Assembly: GCA_964410215.1 (NCBI GenBank)
Contig: CAYPHA010000046.1
Coordinates: 1 to 35,649 of the forward strand
Direction of reading: 5' to 3'
DNA length: 35,649 nucleotides
Source: CAYPHA01 sp964410215
GTDB lineage: Bacteria > Calditrichota > Calditrichia > Calditrichales > CAYPHA01
Shown here: piece by piece, positions 7,147 to 14,737 of the stretch
Layout of the letters: each line of letters opens with the position of its first letter
How positions within the stretch are numbered: the stretch's first letter is position 1
Translations under genes and position numbers: made by a program
Notes under the pieces: generated by a model
The model's input: only the letters and a program-made list of their open reading frames with translations
What the model was told of the DNA's origin: nothing
The model's database searches: none

Positions 7147-9102
7147 TTATTTAAAATTCAGAATTATCTTTTCGTCGGCCAGTCGCTTCTGTTCCAAAAC
7201 GGCATGCCGGTAGGAAGGCCAGTCATCGGGATTATAAATACGTTTTTTGAACCGGATTACCTGCTTAAACTGCAATCCGGAAGAATTTACTGTATATCTT
7301 GCATCTATATCGGCTCCACTGCCTTCATTAAAGGCGTCAGCGGGTATGTAGACCGCCTCATTAAAACCAGGCAAAGCCATCTCTTCTTCGATATCAATCA
7401 ATTTTGAACAGCGGGTGTAGAATGCATAATTCCGCTCTTCCAGCCCGGTGTTTTTAAACAGGTGATCATTGATATAACGGTGATTAAAAAACGGTTTTGC
7501 CGACAGGGGTGTAAAAATAATCTGGTTGTCATTTACCTCCGCGTATCCCGGGATCGTATAGGAGACGGTCAGTTGGAAGGGATCGGAATAATCATACGGA
7601 TCACTGAAAGAAAGGTCTTTGATCTGCATTGCCGGTTCCGTATTCAGAAATTGTGATTCCAGGAACGCCTTCCAGCGGGTTTTAAAATCACGTGTAAACA
7701 TACGGCGCATCACCGCGTCGGACTGACCTTCCAGTTCGAGAGTGAGTTCCCCCAGCAGGGTTCCATCTTCATTGAGCCTGGAGGAATTCCGCAGCCTGTA
7801 ATAGTGTTTCTCCGGCGGAGAGATAGGGGTTGTTTCCAGGTCGGATCCCTCGGGCAGTCCCATCAGGTACTGCTGCTGCTGTTCGGCGCTGGACCACAGT
7901 TCACGGACGAAGGGTACCCAGGTGGGATCCAGAAGCTGATAGGTGCCGTCTGATCGCTTTACCACGGTGACACTGTGATTAAACTGGTCGGCCGGTATAC
8001 GGTCAATCCGTGAACCCGCCATGGTCATGGCGGCATAGGATTCGAAACCGGCGGCACGCAACATGGTCACCAGCATGCCGGCCTTGTCCTTACAAACCCC
8101 ACAGCGGTCACGGAAGGTCATTTCACCTGTATGAAGCGTGTAACCCTCGCCGGGTCCCATGGACAGTCCGGAATACCGGATTTCATCGGCAACCCAGTGT
8201 GTCAGCCTGGAAATTTTTTCCGACTCGGATGCGGCGCCTTCAAGAATCTCGTTTACCTTAGCCGTGATTTCCGGGGTCGTTTCGAAGCTCCCGTAATCTT
8301 CGTTCACATTATAGAACCACATTGCTTTTGCTTCCCAGTCCGGACTGGTGGAAAGCAGCAATTTAGGCGCTTCATCGGACAGGTTGACCATATCCGGTTC
8401 TTTTGTGAAGGGCATGATGTCATTCCTGGTGAAGGTAAGGATATGCTGTCCGTTTGCATAACGGGAAGCAACCTGCACGTCACCGTTATAGAATTTGTAC
8501 TGCAGCTTTTTGTCTTCAGGTATGGAAACGCGGTATACCTGCCGTTCCACGGGTTCTGATGTCCAGAACGGAATAATATCGTAAAAATGTCCGCGCATCG
8601 GCGGTATATAGCGATCGTCATCCACAGGATCCAGCAGAGCATAGGTAAAGCCCTTTCGGAAAAGTTTCAGTTCAATGGCGTCACCGGGCTCCAGGCGTCC
8701 GATTTCCAGCATTTTCTGGCGCGCACCCCAGTAAATCGCGCGTGCCGGTGCCGGATAATCCTTCACATCGTCCAGTGAAAGGACTTCGATTTCACCCGAT
8801 TGACGGTAGATCCTCGCTTTTCTGAAAGCGACAAAAGCGGACAGGGGGTCGTAATCCAGTATAAATACCCTGAAATCCTTAACTCCTTCCGCGGTCTGAA
8901 TCTTGATCAGCTTATGCATAGCGACATAACTCAGTCCGGATTCTTTCACTTCTGTCGATGTGCTGTCAAAAAGCACGACATAATTCGCCCCGGGATAGGA
9001 TTTCGCATCTTTAACACGCTGGAAAAGTTCTTCGGGTGTCCGGGCATTCCCGGAGAACATAAAAAGGCATACAAGTGTGCACGTGAGCAGGATATTTCGC
9101 AT
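7147..9102 (-). CDS. DUF3857 transglutaminase-like secreted protein (catalytic triad present)
   Basis: A DUF3857 domain occupies the N-terminal half (MHKLIKIQTAEGVKDFRVF, a segment typical of the family). A transglutaminase core with the triad Cys341 (RDRCGVCKDKAG), His380 (FNHSVTVV) and Asp396 (LLDPTW) follows, numbered from the upstream ATG at 9114. The C-terminal 200 residues are a beta-rich DUF3858-like part. In FCB bacteria such proteins are exported and often sit in pairs; the physiological substrate is unknown. Two starts are possible. The ATG at 9114 has no ribosome binding site, whereas the ATG at 9102 has AGGA five bases upstream and leaves a cleaner signal peptide (MRNILLTCTLVCLFMFSGNA), so I prefer 9102. 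It lies in a minus-strand operon with the PilZ gene upstream and the inactive paralogue downstream. Confidence 0.8.
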   Translation of the reverse strand: MRNILLTCTLVCLFMFSGNARTPEELFQRVKDAKSYPGANYVVLFDSTSTEVKESGLSYVAMHKLIKIQTAEGVKDFRVFILDYDPLSAFVAFRKARIYRQSGEIEVLSLDDVKDYPAPARAIYWGARQKMLEIGRLEPGDAIELKLFRKGFTYALLDPVDDDRYIPPMRGHFYDIIPFWTSEPVERQVYRVSIPEDKKLQYKFYNGDVQVASRYANGQHILTFTRNDIMPFTKEPDMVNLSDEAPKLLLSTSPDWEAKAMWFYNVNEDYGSFETTPEITAKVNEILEGAASESEKISRLTHWVADEIRYSGLSMGPGEGYTLHTGEMTFRDRCGVCKDKAGMLVTMLRAAGFESYAAMTMAGSRIDRIPADQFNHSVTVVKRSDGTYQLLDPTWVPFVRELWSSAEQQQQYLMGLPEGSDLETTPISPPEKHYYRLRNSSRLNEDGTLLGELTLELEGQSDAVMRRMFTRDFKTRWKAFLESQFLNTEPAMQIKDLSFSDPYDYSDPFQLTVSYTIPGYAEVNDNQIIFTPLSAKPFFNHRYINDHLFKNTGLEERNYAFYTRCSKLIDIEEEMALPGFNEAVYIPADAFNEGSGADIDARYTVNSSGLQFKQVIRFKKRIYNPDDWPSYRHAVLEQKRLADEKIILNFK

Positions 9103-9150
9103 GCTGTTCCTCATATTTTAAGATGAATTAGTTAAAGAGAATACTATTTA

Positions 9151-9531
9151 TTAACGTTCCGCGCGCAGGGAATGAATTTCCCGGTTCAGTTCGGCTTCAT
9201 CGCCGATGTTGACCTCGAGCAACCGCTTCAAATGTATAAAGCTTTCAAAATGAATGGAATCCCATCGAAAACCGACCTGATTTCCTTCACGGTGCACGAG
9301 GGATACCTGCATTTGAATACGGTCTTCTTTTGAAGAAGGAATCAGGGCAAGTTCCAGACTGAACGACGATTCCTGTGCGGCTTTCCAGTCTTCGGGTACT
9401 TCCAGAAGAATACCTTTTAAAGAAACATCTAACAGGCGGCAAACGGTTATGGTTTCATCTGATTTAAGCAAAACCTGTGAGTGAAACGGAATACGCACAA
9501 ATTGTCTGCGGTCATCACTGGTGGAAGACAT
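9151..9531 (-). CDS. PilZ-domain protein (cyclic di-GMP receptor candidate)
   Basis: A 126-residue single-domain protein. It shows the two PilZ signatures: RQFVR (RxxxR) at residues 9-13 and DVSLKG ([D/N]xSxxG) about 23 residues later, followed by the usual beta-barrel strands and a VGFRWDSI strand. These residues bind cyclic di-GMP in known members, so ligand binding is likely. No output domain is present, so it probably acts on a partner. It lies 17 bases downstream of the GSCFA gene and upstream of the DUF3857 pair, which suggests co-transcription. AAAGGA before the ATG supports the start. No diguanylate cyclase or phosphodiesterase gene is in the window. Confidence 0.82.
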   Translation of the reverse strand: MSSTSDDRRQFVRIPFHSQVLLKSDETITVCRLLDVSLKGILLEVPEDWKAAQESSFSLELALIPSSKEDRIQMQVSLVHREGNQVGFRWDSIHFESFIHLKRLLEVNIGDEAELNREIHSLRAER

Positions 9532-9548
9532 CGTTTTTCCTTTGTTTT

Positions 9549-10571
9549 CTAATGCTTGTCACGTTGATCAAAATTGTAAATCTGTTGTTTAAAATACTCC
9601 CGATCTTCAAAAAGATCAAGACTGGCGTGGGCAGCCATCAGGTCTTCAGCTAAAATCAGGTGCTTGTCGAGGAATTCCCTGTAGGCGAGGCTTGTGCGGT
9701 TCCGGGGACGGTGGTTGCGTGCCCTGATGATTTTTTGGATTTCTTTCATGATCGCCTGTGATTCCGGGTTTATGAAGGAATGTGTGAATTTGTCCAGTAT
9801 GTATGAAACCGCCATCTGGTTGGGATGGATCAGATCGGCCTCATAGAAGCGGTAATCGCGGAGATCATCCATTAACAGTTCATAGGCCGGAAAATAATGG
9901 AGACCGGGATCGGTATTCAGGACTTCTTCCAGTGCCAGGATAAGCGTGGCTTTGCTCCGCTGATTACCGGTCGGACCGTTTTTCCAGTGCCGGACCGGAC
10001 TCACGGTAAAAATGATCCGTGTTTCCGGATTTAATTCCTGGATGTGTTTGATCGTGGATTGCATCAGGGTGGAGCCATCTTCAACGGAGAGGCGGGAATA
10101 ATCAAACGCATCGGCTGGAAATTTATGGCAGTTGGAAACGATTTTGCCGGTCTTTTTATAGGTATAAACGAAAGCCGTACCGTAGGTGATAATGACAATC
10201 CGCGCCTTCTTAATAAAATTACGGGTGCTTTCTACGGCATGATTCATCCTGTGGATACAATCCGTTTTATCAGGACCGGAAAAGGTGCTGTCGAAAAGGA
10301 AACTATGCCATTCCCCGTTATGAAAAACTAAATCCCTTTCCGTGACATATGTGCCATGATGTACGGCCTCGAAGAGGGCATTAACGGATACCGGATTGTA
10401 AAGAACGCCAAAAGGGTTTCCGGATACCTTGAAACGATTGTCCCGGAAAAAGGTGCTGATATGTTCGGCAAAACACGACCCGGCGGTGAGAATGCGATCA
10501 TCATAGCCCAGTTGCAGGCCGGATGGCGGCAGATCGATTTCTGTTCGGAAACGCATGGTCATAAAATACAT
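9549..10571 (-). CDS. GSCFA-domain protein (SGNH-hydrolase-like)
   Basis: A 340-residue protein of the GSCFA family, named for the motif seen here as AGSCFAEHIS near residue 30. NPFGVLYNPVSV, IVITYGTAFVYTYKKTG and FTVSPVRHWKNGP follow, and the DLIHPNQMA block near residue 240 resembles the Asp-x-x-His of SGNH hydrolases. Family members are mostly uncharacterised; a role in modifying a polysaccharide or lipid is inference. No signal peptide is present. The start could be residue 1, 4 or 6 (all Met) and no strong ribosome binding site decides it; I give the longest. It is the first gene of the minus-strand operon with PilZ and the DUF3857 genes, divergent from the isoaspartyl peptidase. Confidence 0.8.
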   Translation of the reverse strand: MYFMTMRFRTEIDLPPSGLQLGYDDRILTAGSCFAEHISTFFRDNRFKVSGNPFGVLYNPVSVNALFEAVHHGTYVTERDLVFHNGEWHSFLFDSTFSGPDKTDCIHRMNHAVESTRNFIKKARIVIITYGTAFVYTYKKTGKIVSNCHKFPADAFDYSRLSVEDGSTLMQSTIKHIQELNPETRIIFTVSPVRHWKNGPTGNQRSKATLILALEEVLNTDPGLHYFPAYELLMDDLRDYRFYEADLIHPNQMAVSYILDKFTHSFINPESQAIMKEIQKIIRARNHRPRNRTSLAYREFLDKHLILAEDLMAAHASLDLFEDREYFKQQIYNFDQRDKH

Positions 10572-10644
10572 AGTTTTTGGAAAAAATGCACCTGTTCCGG
10601 TCAGGAAAGATCCTTTTATTTCCGGGAACGGTTAACATAATGGC

Positions 10645-10660
10645 CGGTTGATGATTTGTT
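10645..10660 (+). promoter_or_regulatory. Weak sigma-54-like element upstream of the isoaspartyl peptidase
   Basis: CGGTTGATGATTTGTT has GG and GT ten bases apart and the TTG of the -12 box, but lacks the TGGCA core of the -24 box. A start near 10671 would leave about 26 bases before the ATG at 10697. Chance is a real possibility for this one. Confidence 0.2.
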
Positions 10661-10696
10661 TGGTATAAAACAAAGAAACCTGTAGATTAAACGTTG

Positions 10697-11644
10697 ATGT
10701 TGAAAAGAGGCGACTGGGAGTCTGAACATCCGATGCAACCTATGCTGATTGTGCACGGCGGAGCCTGGGATATTCCGCTTTCCATGCATCCCGCCCATCT
10801 TGAGGGCATGGAACAGGCCCTGATGACCGGCCGGAAAATTCTTGAAAGAAACGGCACGGCACTGGAAACCGTTATTGCCTGTATCCGGGATCTTGAGGAT
10901 AATCCCACGTTTGACGCCGGAAGGGGCTCCTTCCTGAATGCGGCCGGGGAAGTGGAGATGGATGCCGGCATTATGGTGGGTAAGGACCTTTCGGCGGGGG
11001 CTGTTGCCGCTATCCGGAATGTCGCGCATCCCATTGATGTTGCGGAATTTATTCGAAATCACACCCAACATGTGATGCTGGCAGGAGAGGGTGCGACGGC
11101 TTTCGCACATCTGAACGGTTTCCCCAATGTCTCGACTGAGAACCTTCTGGTCGGCCGTGAACGTGAACTGTTTTTAGAATTGAAGAAGAAAAAGAAAATA
11201 CGCATAAAAACCTTCTTTGAGCATAAATCCCGCGGGCATGATACGGTGGGTGTTGTAGCTATAGACGCGGGCGGTCATATTGTCGCGGGTACTTCCACGG
11301 GAGGTACCCCGTATAAACTTCCCGGCAGAGTCGGTGACAGCCCGGTTCCCGGTTCCGGCTATTATGCGGATGACCGTTTCGGAGGAGCCTCTTCCACCGG
11401 TTGGGGCGAAGGTATTTTACGCGTACTTCTGGCCCGGACGGCCGTTGACCATTTACGATCAGGTGTCGTGGCCCAGACAGCCGCTGAAAGGGCGATTGCC
11501 GCATTAAAAGCCGATGTGGCAGGTGAAGGTGGTCTTATAATGCTCGATAATAACGGTAACTGGGCTTTCGATCATAATACCCCGTTCATGGCTGTCGGTG
11601 TTGCCGACCACCGCTCAATTATTCACCTCTCGATGGGAAAATAA
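10697..11644 (+). CDS. iaaA: Isoaspartyl peptidase / plant-type L-asparaginase (Ntn hydrolase)
   Basis: The protein cleaves beta-aspartyl dipeptides and L-asparagine and matures by self-cleavage before a threonine. That Thr is visible in RGHDTVGVVAID (Thr183 from the ATG at 10697). Other hallmarks are LIVHGGAW near the N-terminus, FDAGRGSFLNAAGEVEMDAG and GTSTGGTPYKLPGRVGDSP, the last being the oxyanion and substrate part of the beta subunit. Total length is about 315 residues, normal for the family. The start is uncertain: homologues begin close to the IVHGGAW motif, so the ATG at 10733 is at least as likely; neither has a strong ribosome binding site. No signal peptide is seen. A UbiA-type gene follows 16 bases later. 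It may recycle damaged proteins or dipeptides. Confidence 0.88.
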   Translation: MLKRGDWESEHPMQPMLIVHGGAWDIPLSMHPAHLEGMEQALMTGRKILERNGTALETVIACIRDLEDNPTFDAGRGSFLNAAGEVEMDAGIMVGKDLSAGAVAAIRNVAHPIDVAEFIRNHTQHVMLAGEGATAFAHLNGFPNVSTENLLVGRERELFLELKKKKKIRIKTFFEHKSRGHDTVGVVAIDAGGHIVAGTSTGGTPYKLPGRVGDSPVPGSGYYADDRFGGASSTGWGEGILRVLLARTAVDHLRSGVVAQTAAERAIAALKADVAGEGGLIMLDNNGNWAFDHNTPFMAVGVADHRSIIHLSMGK

Positions 11645-11660
11645 CACGGGTACCCGCTTT

Positions 11661-12494
11661 ATGCTGCAGATCTTCCGCCATTATCTGATCATTTCCAGAC
11701 CGTTGAATGTCCTTATATCGATGCTCACGGTTCTCGTTGCCGCAGTCATTGCGCGGGGGGACTATTACACGCCCGTCTTGTTGTTTGCCAGCCTGACAGC
11801 GGGATTCGTCACATCCGGAGCAAACATTGTTAACGATATATACGATATTCAAATAGACCGGATCAATAAACCGAATCGGTTACTGGCTTCGGGTGCCGTA
11901 TCGACCCGTTTTGCCTGGATTGCTTTTGGCTTTTCATACAGTGCAGGCATTCTGATCGCCTTTTATTCGGGCTCTGCATTGTTTGTGCTGGCCCTCCTGT
12001 TTGCGGTGTTGCTGTACTGGTATAGCGCACGTCTGAAGCGTGTCGTATTCTGGGGGAATTTTGTGGTCAGCCTGTCCACAGCGATTGCCTTTGTATACGG
12101 AGCCCTTGCCGTGGGACGATGGACGGCCGGTATTGTTCCTGCGGTATTCGCTTTCTGTTTCCATCTCGGAAGGGAGATCATAAAAGATATGCAGGATGTT
12201 GAAGGGGATCAGGCGCTGAATGCACAAACCATACCCATTGTCTACGGTTTAAAGAAATCGGCTGTCATGGTTATTATTATTTTCATTTTATTGATAATTC
12301 TGACCATAATACCTTATATTCTTGGTATCTATGGTGTTGCCTATCTGTATCTGGTTCTGGGCGGCGTGGATACCGTTCTCATCATCGTCTGTATTGTCGT
12401 CTGGCGTCACCGCGAACCGGCTGTTCTGGGAAAAATCAGCCATCTGCTAAAGCTGGATATGTTTATTGGACTGCTGGCCATAATGCTGGGATAA
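11661..12494 (+). CDS. UbiA-family prenyltransferase (geranylgeranylglycerol-phosphate geranylgeranyltransferase-like)
   Basis: A 277-residue integral membrane protein with about eight hydrophobic segments. The first Asp-rich motif is NDIYDIQIDRINKPNRLLASG minus its last residue, and the second is REIIKDMQDVEGD. Both bind the Mg-diphosphate of the prenyl donor in the UbiA superfamily. The N-terminus (IFRHYLIISRPLNVLISMLTV) resembles the archaeal-type digeranylgeranylglyceryl phosphate synthase group often annotated in Bacteroidota and relatives. The acceptor could instead be a quinone or haem precursor. The ORF is open from 11598, inside the peptidase gene; the Met at 11661 starts the conserved sequence and follows the peptidase stop by 16 bases. 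maf begins four bases after its stop, a pairing I know from other FCB genomes. Confidence 0.82.
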   Translation: MLQIFRHYLIISRPLNVLISMLTVLVAAVIARGDYYTPVLLFASLTAGFVTSGANIVNDIYDIQIDRINKPNRLLASGAVSTRFAWIAFGFSYSAGILIAFYSGSALFVLALLFAVLLYWYSARLKRVVFWGNFVVSLSTAIAFVYGALAVGRWTAGIVPAVFAFCFHLGREIIKDMQDVEGDQALNAQTIPIVYGLKKSAVMVIIIFILLIILTIIPYILGIYGVAYLYLVLGGVDTVLIIVCIVVWRHREPAVLGKISHLLKLDMFIGLLAIMLG

Positions 12495-12498
12495 TCAA

Positions 12499-13107
12499 AT
12501 GATTTTTTCACTTATCAGCAATATCGAGAAAATTGATATCATTCTTGCATCCGCTTCGCCACGGCGGTATGAAATCCTGCAATCGCTCGGGCTATTGTTT
12601 AAAGTTGTTCCCAGCGGCATAAACGAGGATGAAGTGGATACGGAAAATCCCATTCAGTATGTCAGACATTATGCGGAAAAGAAAGGCCGGGCCGTTGCCG
12701 GTAAATACCAGGATGCACTGGTCATCTCCGCCGATACGGTTGTAACGCTGGATACACATATTATGGGCAAACCGCGCGATGAATATCATGCATTCGAAAT
12801 GTTGTCGAAATTAAGTGGTAAGAAACATCAGGTCTATACCTCGTATGCCCTGCTGATTAAAAAATATGATAAGTGCCTCGTGAATCACACGGTTACCGAT
12901 GTTCTGTTCAGAAATCTGACGGAAGAAGAAATCTGGGCCTATATTAATACCGGTGAACCGGCAGACAAGGCAGGCGCCTACGCGATACAGGGGCAGGGTG
13001 CCCTGCTCATCGAAGGAATCGATGGTTGTTTTTTTAACGTTGTCGGCTTTCCTGTGTCCCGGTTTTTCATCGATCTTGACCGGTTCCTGAAGGACCTGGT
13101 TCTGTAG
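12499..13107 (+). CDS. maf: Maf-family nucleoside triphosphate pyrophosphatase
   Basis: A 202-residue Maf/YhdE/YceF-type protein, which hydrolyses dTTP, UTP, CTP or modified nucleotides to the monophosphate and is linked to septum control. Motifs are IILASASPRRYEIL near the N-terminus, the ADTVV strand with the catalytic acid, GKPRDEYHAFEML, and ADKAGAYAIQGQGA near residue 155. All are intact. The length is normal, though about ten residues (MIFSLISNIEKID) precede the usual start. The gene starts four bases after the UbiA-type gene, and a CheY-like gene follows nine bases after the stop, so the three are probably co-transcribed. The nucleotide preference cannot be told from this sequence. Confidence 0.92.
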   Translation: MIFSLISNIEKIDIILASASPRRYEILQSLGLLFKVVPSGINEDEVDTENPIQYVRHYAEKKGRAVAGKYQDALVISADTVVTLDTHIMGKPRDEYHAFEMLSKLSGKKHQVYTSYALLIKKYDKCLVNHTVTDVLFRNLTEEEIWAYINTGEPADKAGAYAIQGQGALLIEGIDGCFFNVVGFPVSRFFIDLDRFLKDLVL

Positions 13108-13116
13108 GAGGAGATA

Positions 13117-13479
13117 TTGAAGTCCATACTTATTGTAGATGATGATCCGACAATGCTGAAAATGATCAAGATATATCTTACGGGTTTTCCGGCTGAACTG
13201 GAACTGGTCCGTAACGGCAGGAGTGCCCTGAAAATGCTCCGGAATGCGGACTACGATCTGATGGTAACGGATCTGCAGATGCCGGAGATTGACGGTTTTG
13301 AGCTGGTAAGGCGTCTCAGGGAGAGCGGAAGTTCAATGCCGGTTATTATCCTTTCCGCATTCAGTAAAGATAAGCTTGTCGAAGAAGTACTTGAAGCAGG
13401 AGCTAATCAGATGCTGACAAAACCCTTTGACAGCGGCACGTTGCAACGTGCCATTAAAGAAGAATTGAACCTCTCCTGA
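13117..13479 (+). CDS. Single-domain response regulator (CheY-like)
   Basis: A 120-residue receiver domain without an output domain. The acidic pocket is Asp8-Asp9 (IVDDDP), the phosphoacceptor Asp52 lies in VTDLQMP, Ser80 in ILSAFS is the switch position and Lys102 in LTKPF is the conserved lysine, so phosphorylation is expected. It starts with TTG at 13117, eight bases after a strong GGAGGAG; no ATG fits the domain start. No histidine kinase is in the window, so the partner is elsewhere. It sits nine bases behind maf and about 50 bases before the CorC-like gene. Whether it serves motility, c-di-GMP signalling or another pathway cannot be decided. Confidence 0.9.
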   Translation: MKSILIVDDDPTMLKMIKIYLTGFPAELELVRNGRSALKMLRNADYDLMVTDLQMPEIDGFELVRRLRESGSSMPVIILSAFSKDKLVEEVLEAGANQMLTKPFDSGTLQRAIKEELNLS

Positions 13480-13531
13480 AAGAAGTCTTCGAATGCTATG
13501 CAAATACCTGATATGATCCCCGGATAATCAC

Positions 13532-14737
13532 ATGGAACTCTCTATAGCTTTAACCGGACTCCTATTGTCCTTTTTCTTTGCCGGTTCCGAGGCGGCCTAT
13601 ATGGCTTTCAACAACTTACGGCTGGAGCTTTGGGAGCGCCGGGGGCGACCGCTGGCACACACTGCCCGCCAGTTTACAGACCGGCCTGAGAATTTCTATT
13701 CGACCATATTATTGGGAAATAATCTGGCCAATATTACCTATTCGACATTTGCGACGGTTCTTTTAATTCGCTATATGGATGAAACGGTTGCATGGATGTG
13801 CATTACATTTGTGGTATTGTTTTTTGGAGAAATTCTTCCAAAAGTCCTTTTCCAGTCATTTGCCAACCGCATCATTCTGAGCCTCCTTTTACTGGTCAGG
13901 ATATTTTACATTCTGGGATATCCGCTTATAAAATTAATGAATAAGATCATATCCCTTATTTATTATTTCCTGCACATGCCGGATATAAGTTTTCAGTCAC
14001 TTTTTTCAAGAGATGAACTGCGCATCATGCTGGAGGAAGAGGGCGATTCAAACGATAATTTCAGGCAGCGTTACATCTCCAATATACTGGAATTTTCATC
14101 TGTCCGTATTACGGAAGCGATGACACCCCGTACGGAAATCATTGCTGTGCCGGAGAACGCAACCTGGGAAGAACTGCTCGATGTCATGATCAGCAGCGGT
14201 AAGCATCACATCCCCGTTTTCAGGGAATCGCTCGATAATATCACCGGGCTTGTATTCCTTTTCGATATGCTGGACCCGGCTGATACAATTGATCATCTGA
14301 TCAAACCGGTCCAGTATGTACCGGAAACGAAAAATTGCCCTGAATTATTGAGAGAACTGCAGGCTGCCAACAGCACCATCGCCGTTGTAATCGATGAATA
14401 CGGAGGAACGGAAGGTATCGTTACCACAGATGATCTGGTGGAGATTGTATTCGGCGAATTCCTTGAACCCTATGAAACACCGCCGGCTGTCAAAGCACTG
14501 AATGACCGGACCTGGTTGATCGATGCCCGCGTTGATCTGGATGAGCTGGAAGGAATGATCAATATCTCGTTTCCCGAAGGTGATTATGAAACACTGGCCG
14601 GGTTTATTATCGATCAGATGGGACAGATTCCGAAAGTAAAGGATATATTGGTGTTCGAAGATTACCGTATCGAAATTGCGGAAGCCAGCCCGAAGAAAGT
14701 GTATAAAGTAAAACTCATCAGGCAGTTGAAAGAATGA
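13532..14737 (+). CDS. CNNM/CBS/CorC-type membrane protein (hemolysin C / magnesium-cobalt efflux family)
   Basis: A 401-residue protein with the three family domains. A DUF21/CNNM transmembrane part covers residues 1-150 (GSEAAYMAFNNLRLE, LLGNNLANITYS, FFGEILPKVLF). A CBS pair covers about 190-310 (VRITEAMTPRTEIIAVPE, then VIDEYGGTEGIVTTDDL). A C-terminal CorC/HlyC domain follows (WLIDARVDLDELEGMI, YETLAGFIIDQMGQIPKV). Members act in divalent cation, mainly Mg2+, homeostasis; the older name hemolysin is not informative. The stop overlaps the start of the next gene by four bases (ATGA), so the two are translationally coupled although the secreted peptidase has no obvious link to ion transport. 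No strong ribosome binding site is seen. Confidence 0.88.
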   Translation: MELSIALTGLLLSFFFAGSEAAYMAFNNLRLELWERRGRPLAHTARQFTDRPENFYSTILLGNNLANITYSTFATVLLIRYMDETVAWMCITFVVLFFGEILPKVLFQSFANRIILSLLLLVRIFYILGYPLIKLMNKIISLIYYFLHMPDISFQSLFSRDELRIMLEEEGDSNDNFRQRYISNILEFSSVRITEAMTPRTEIIAVPENATWEELLDVMISSGKHHIPVFRESLDNITGLVFLFDMLDPADTIDHLIKPVQYVPETKNCPELLRELQAANSTIAVVIDEYGGTEGIVTTDDLVEIVFGEFLEPYETPPAVKALNDRTWLIDARVDLDELEGMINISFPEGDYETLAGFIIDQMGQIPKVKDILVFEDYRIEIAEASPKKVYKVKLIRQLKE

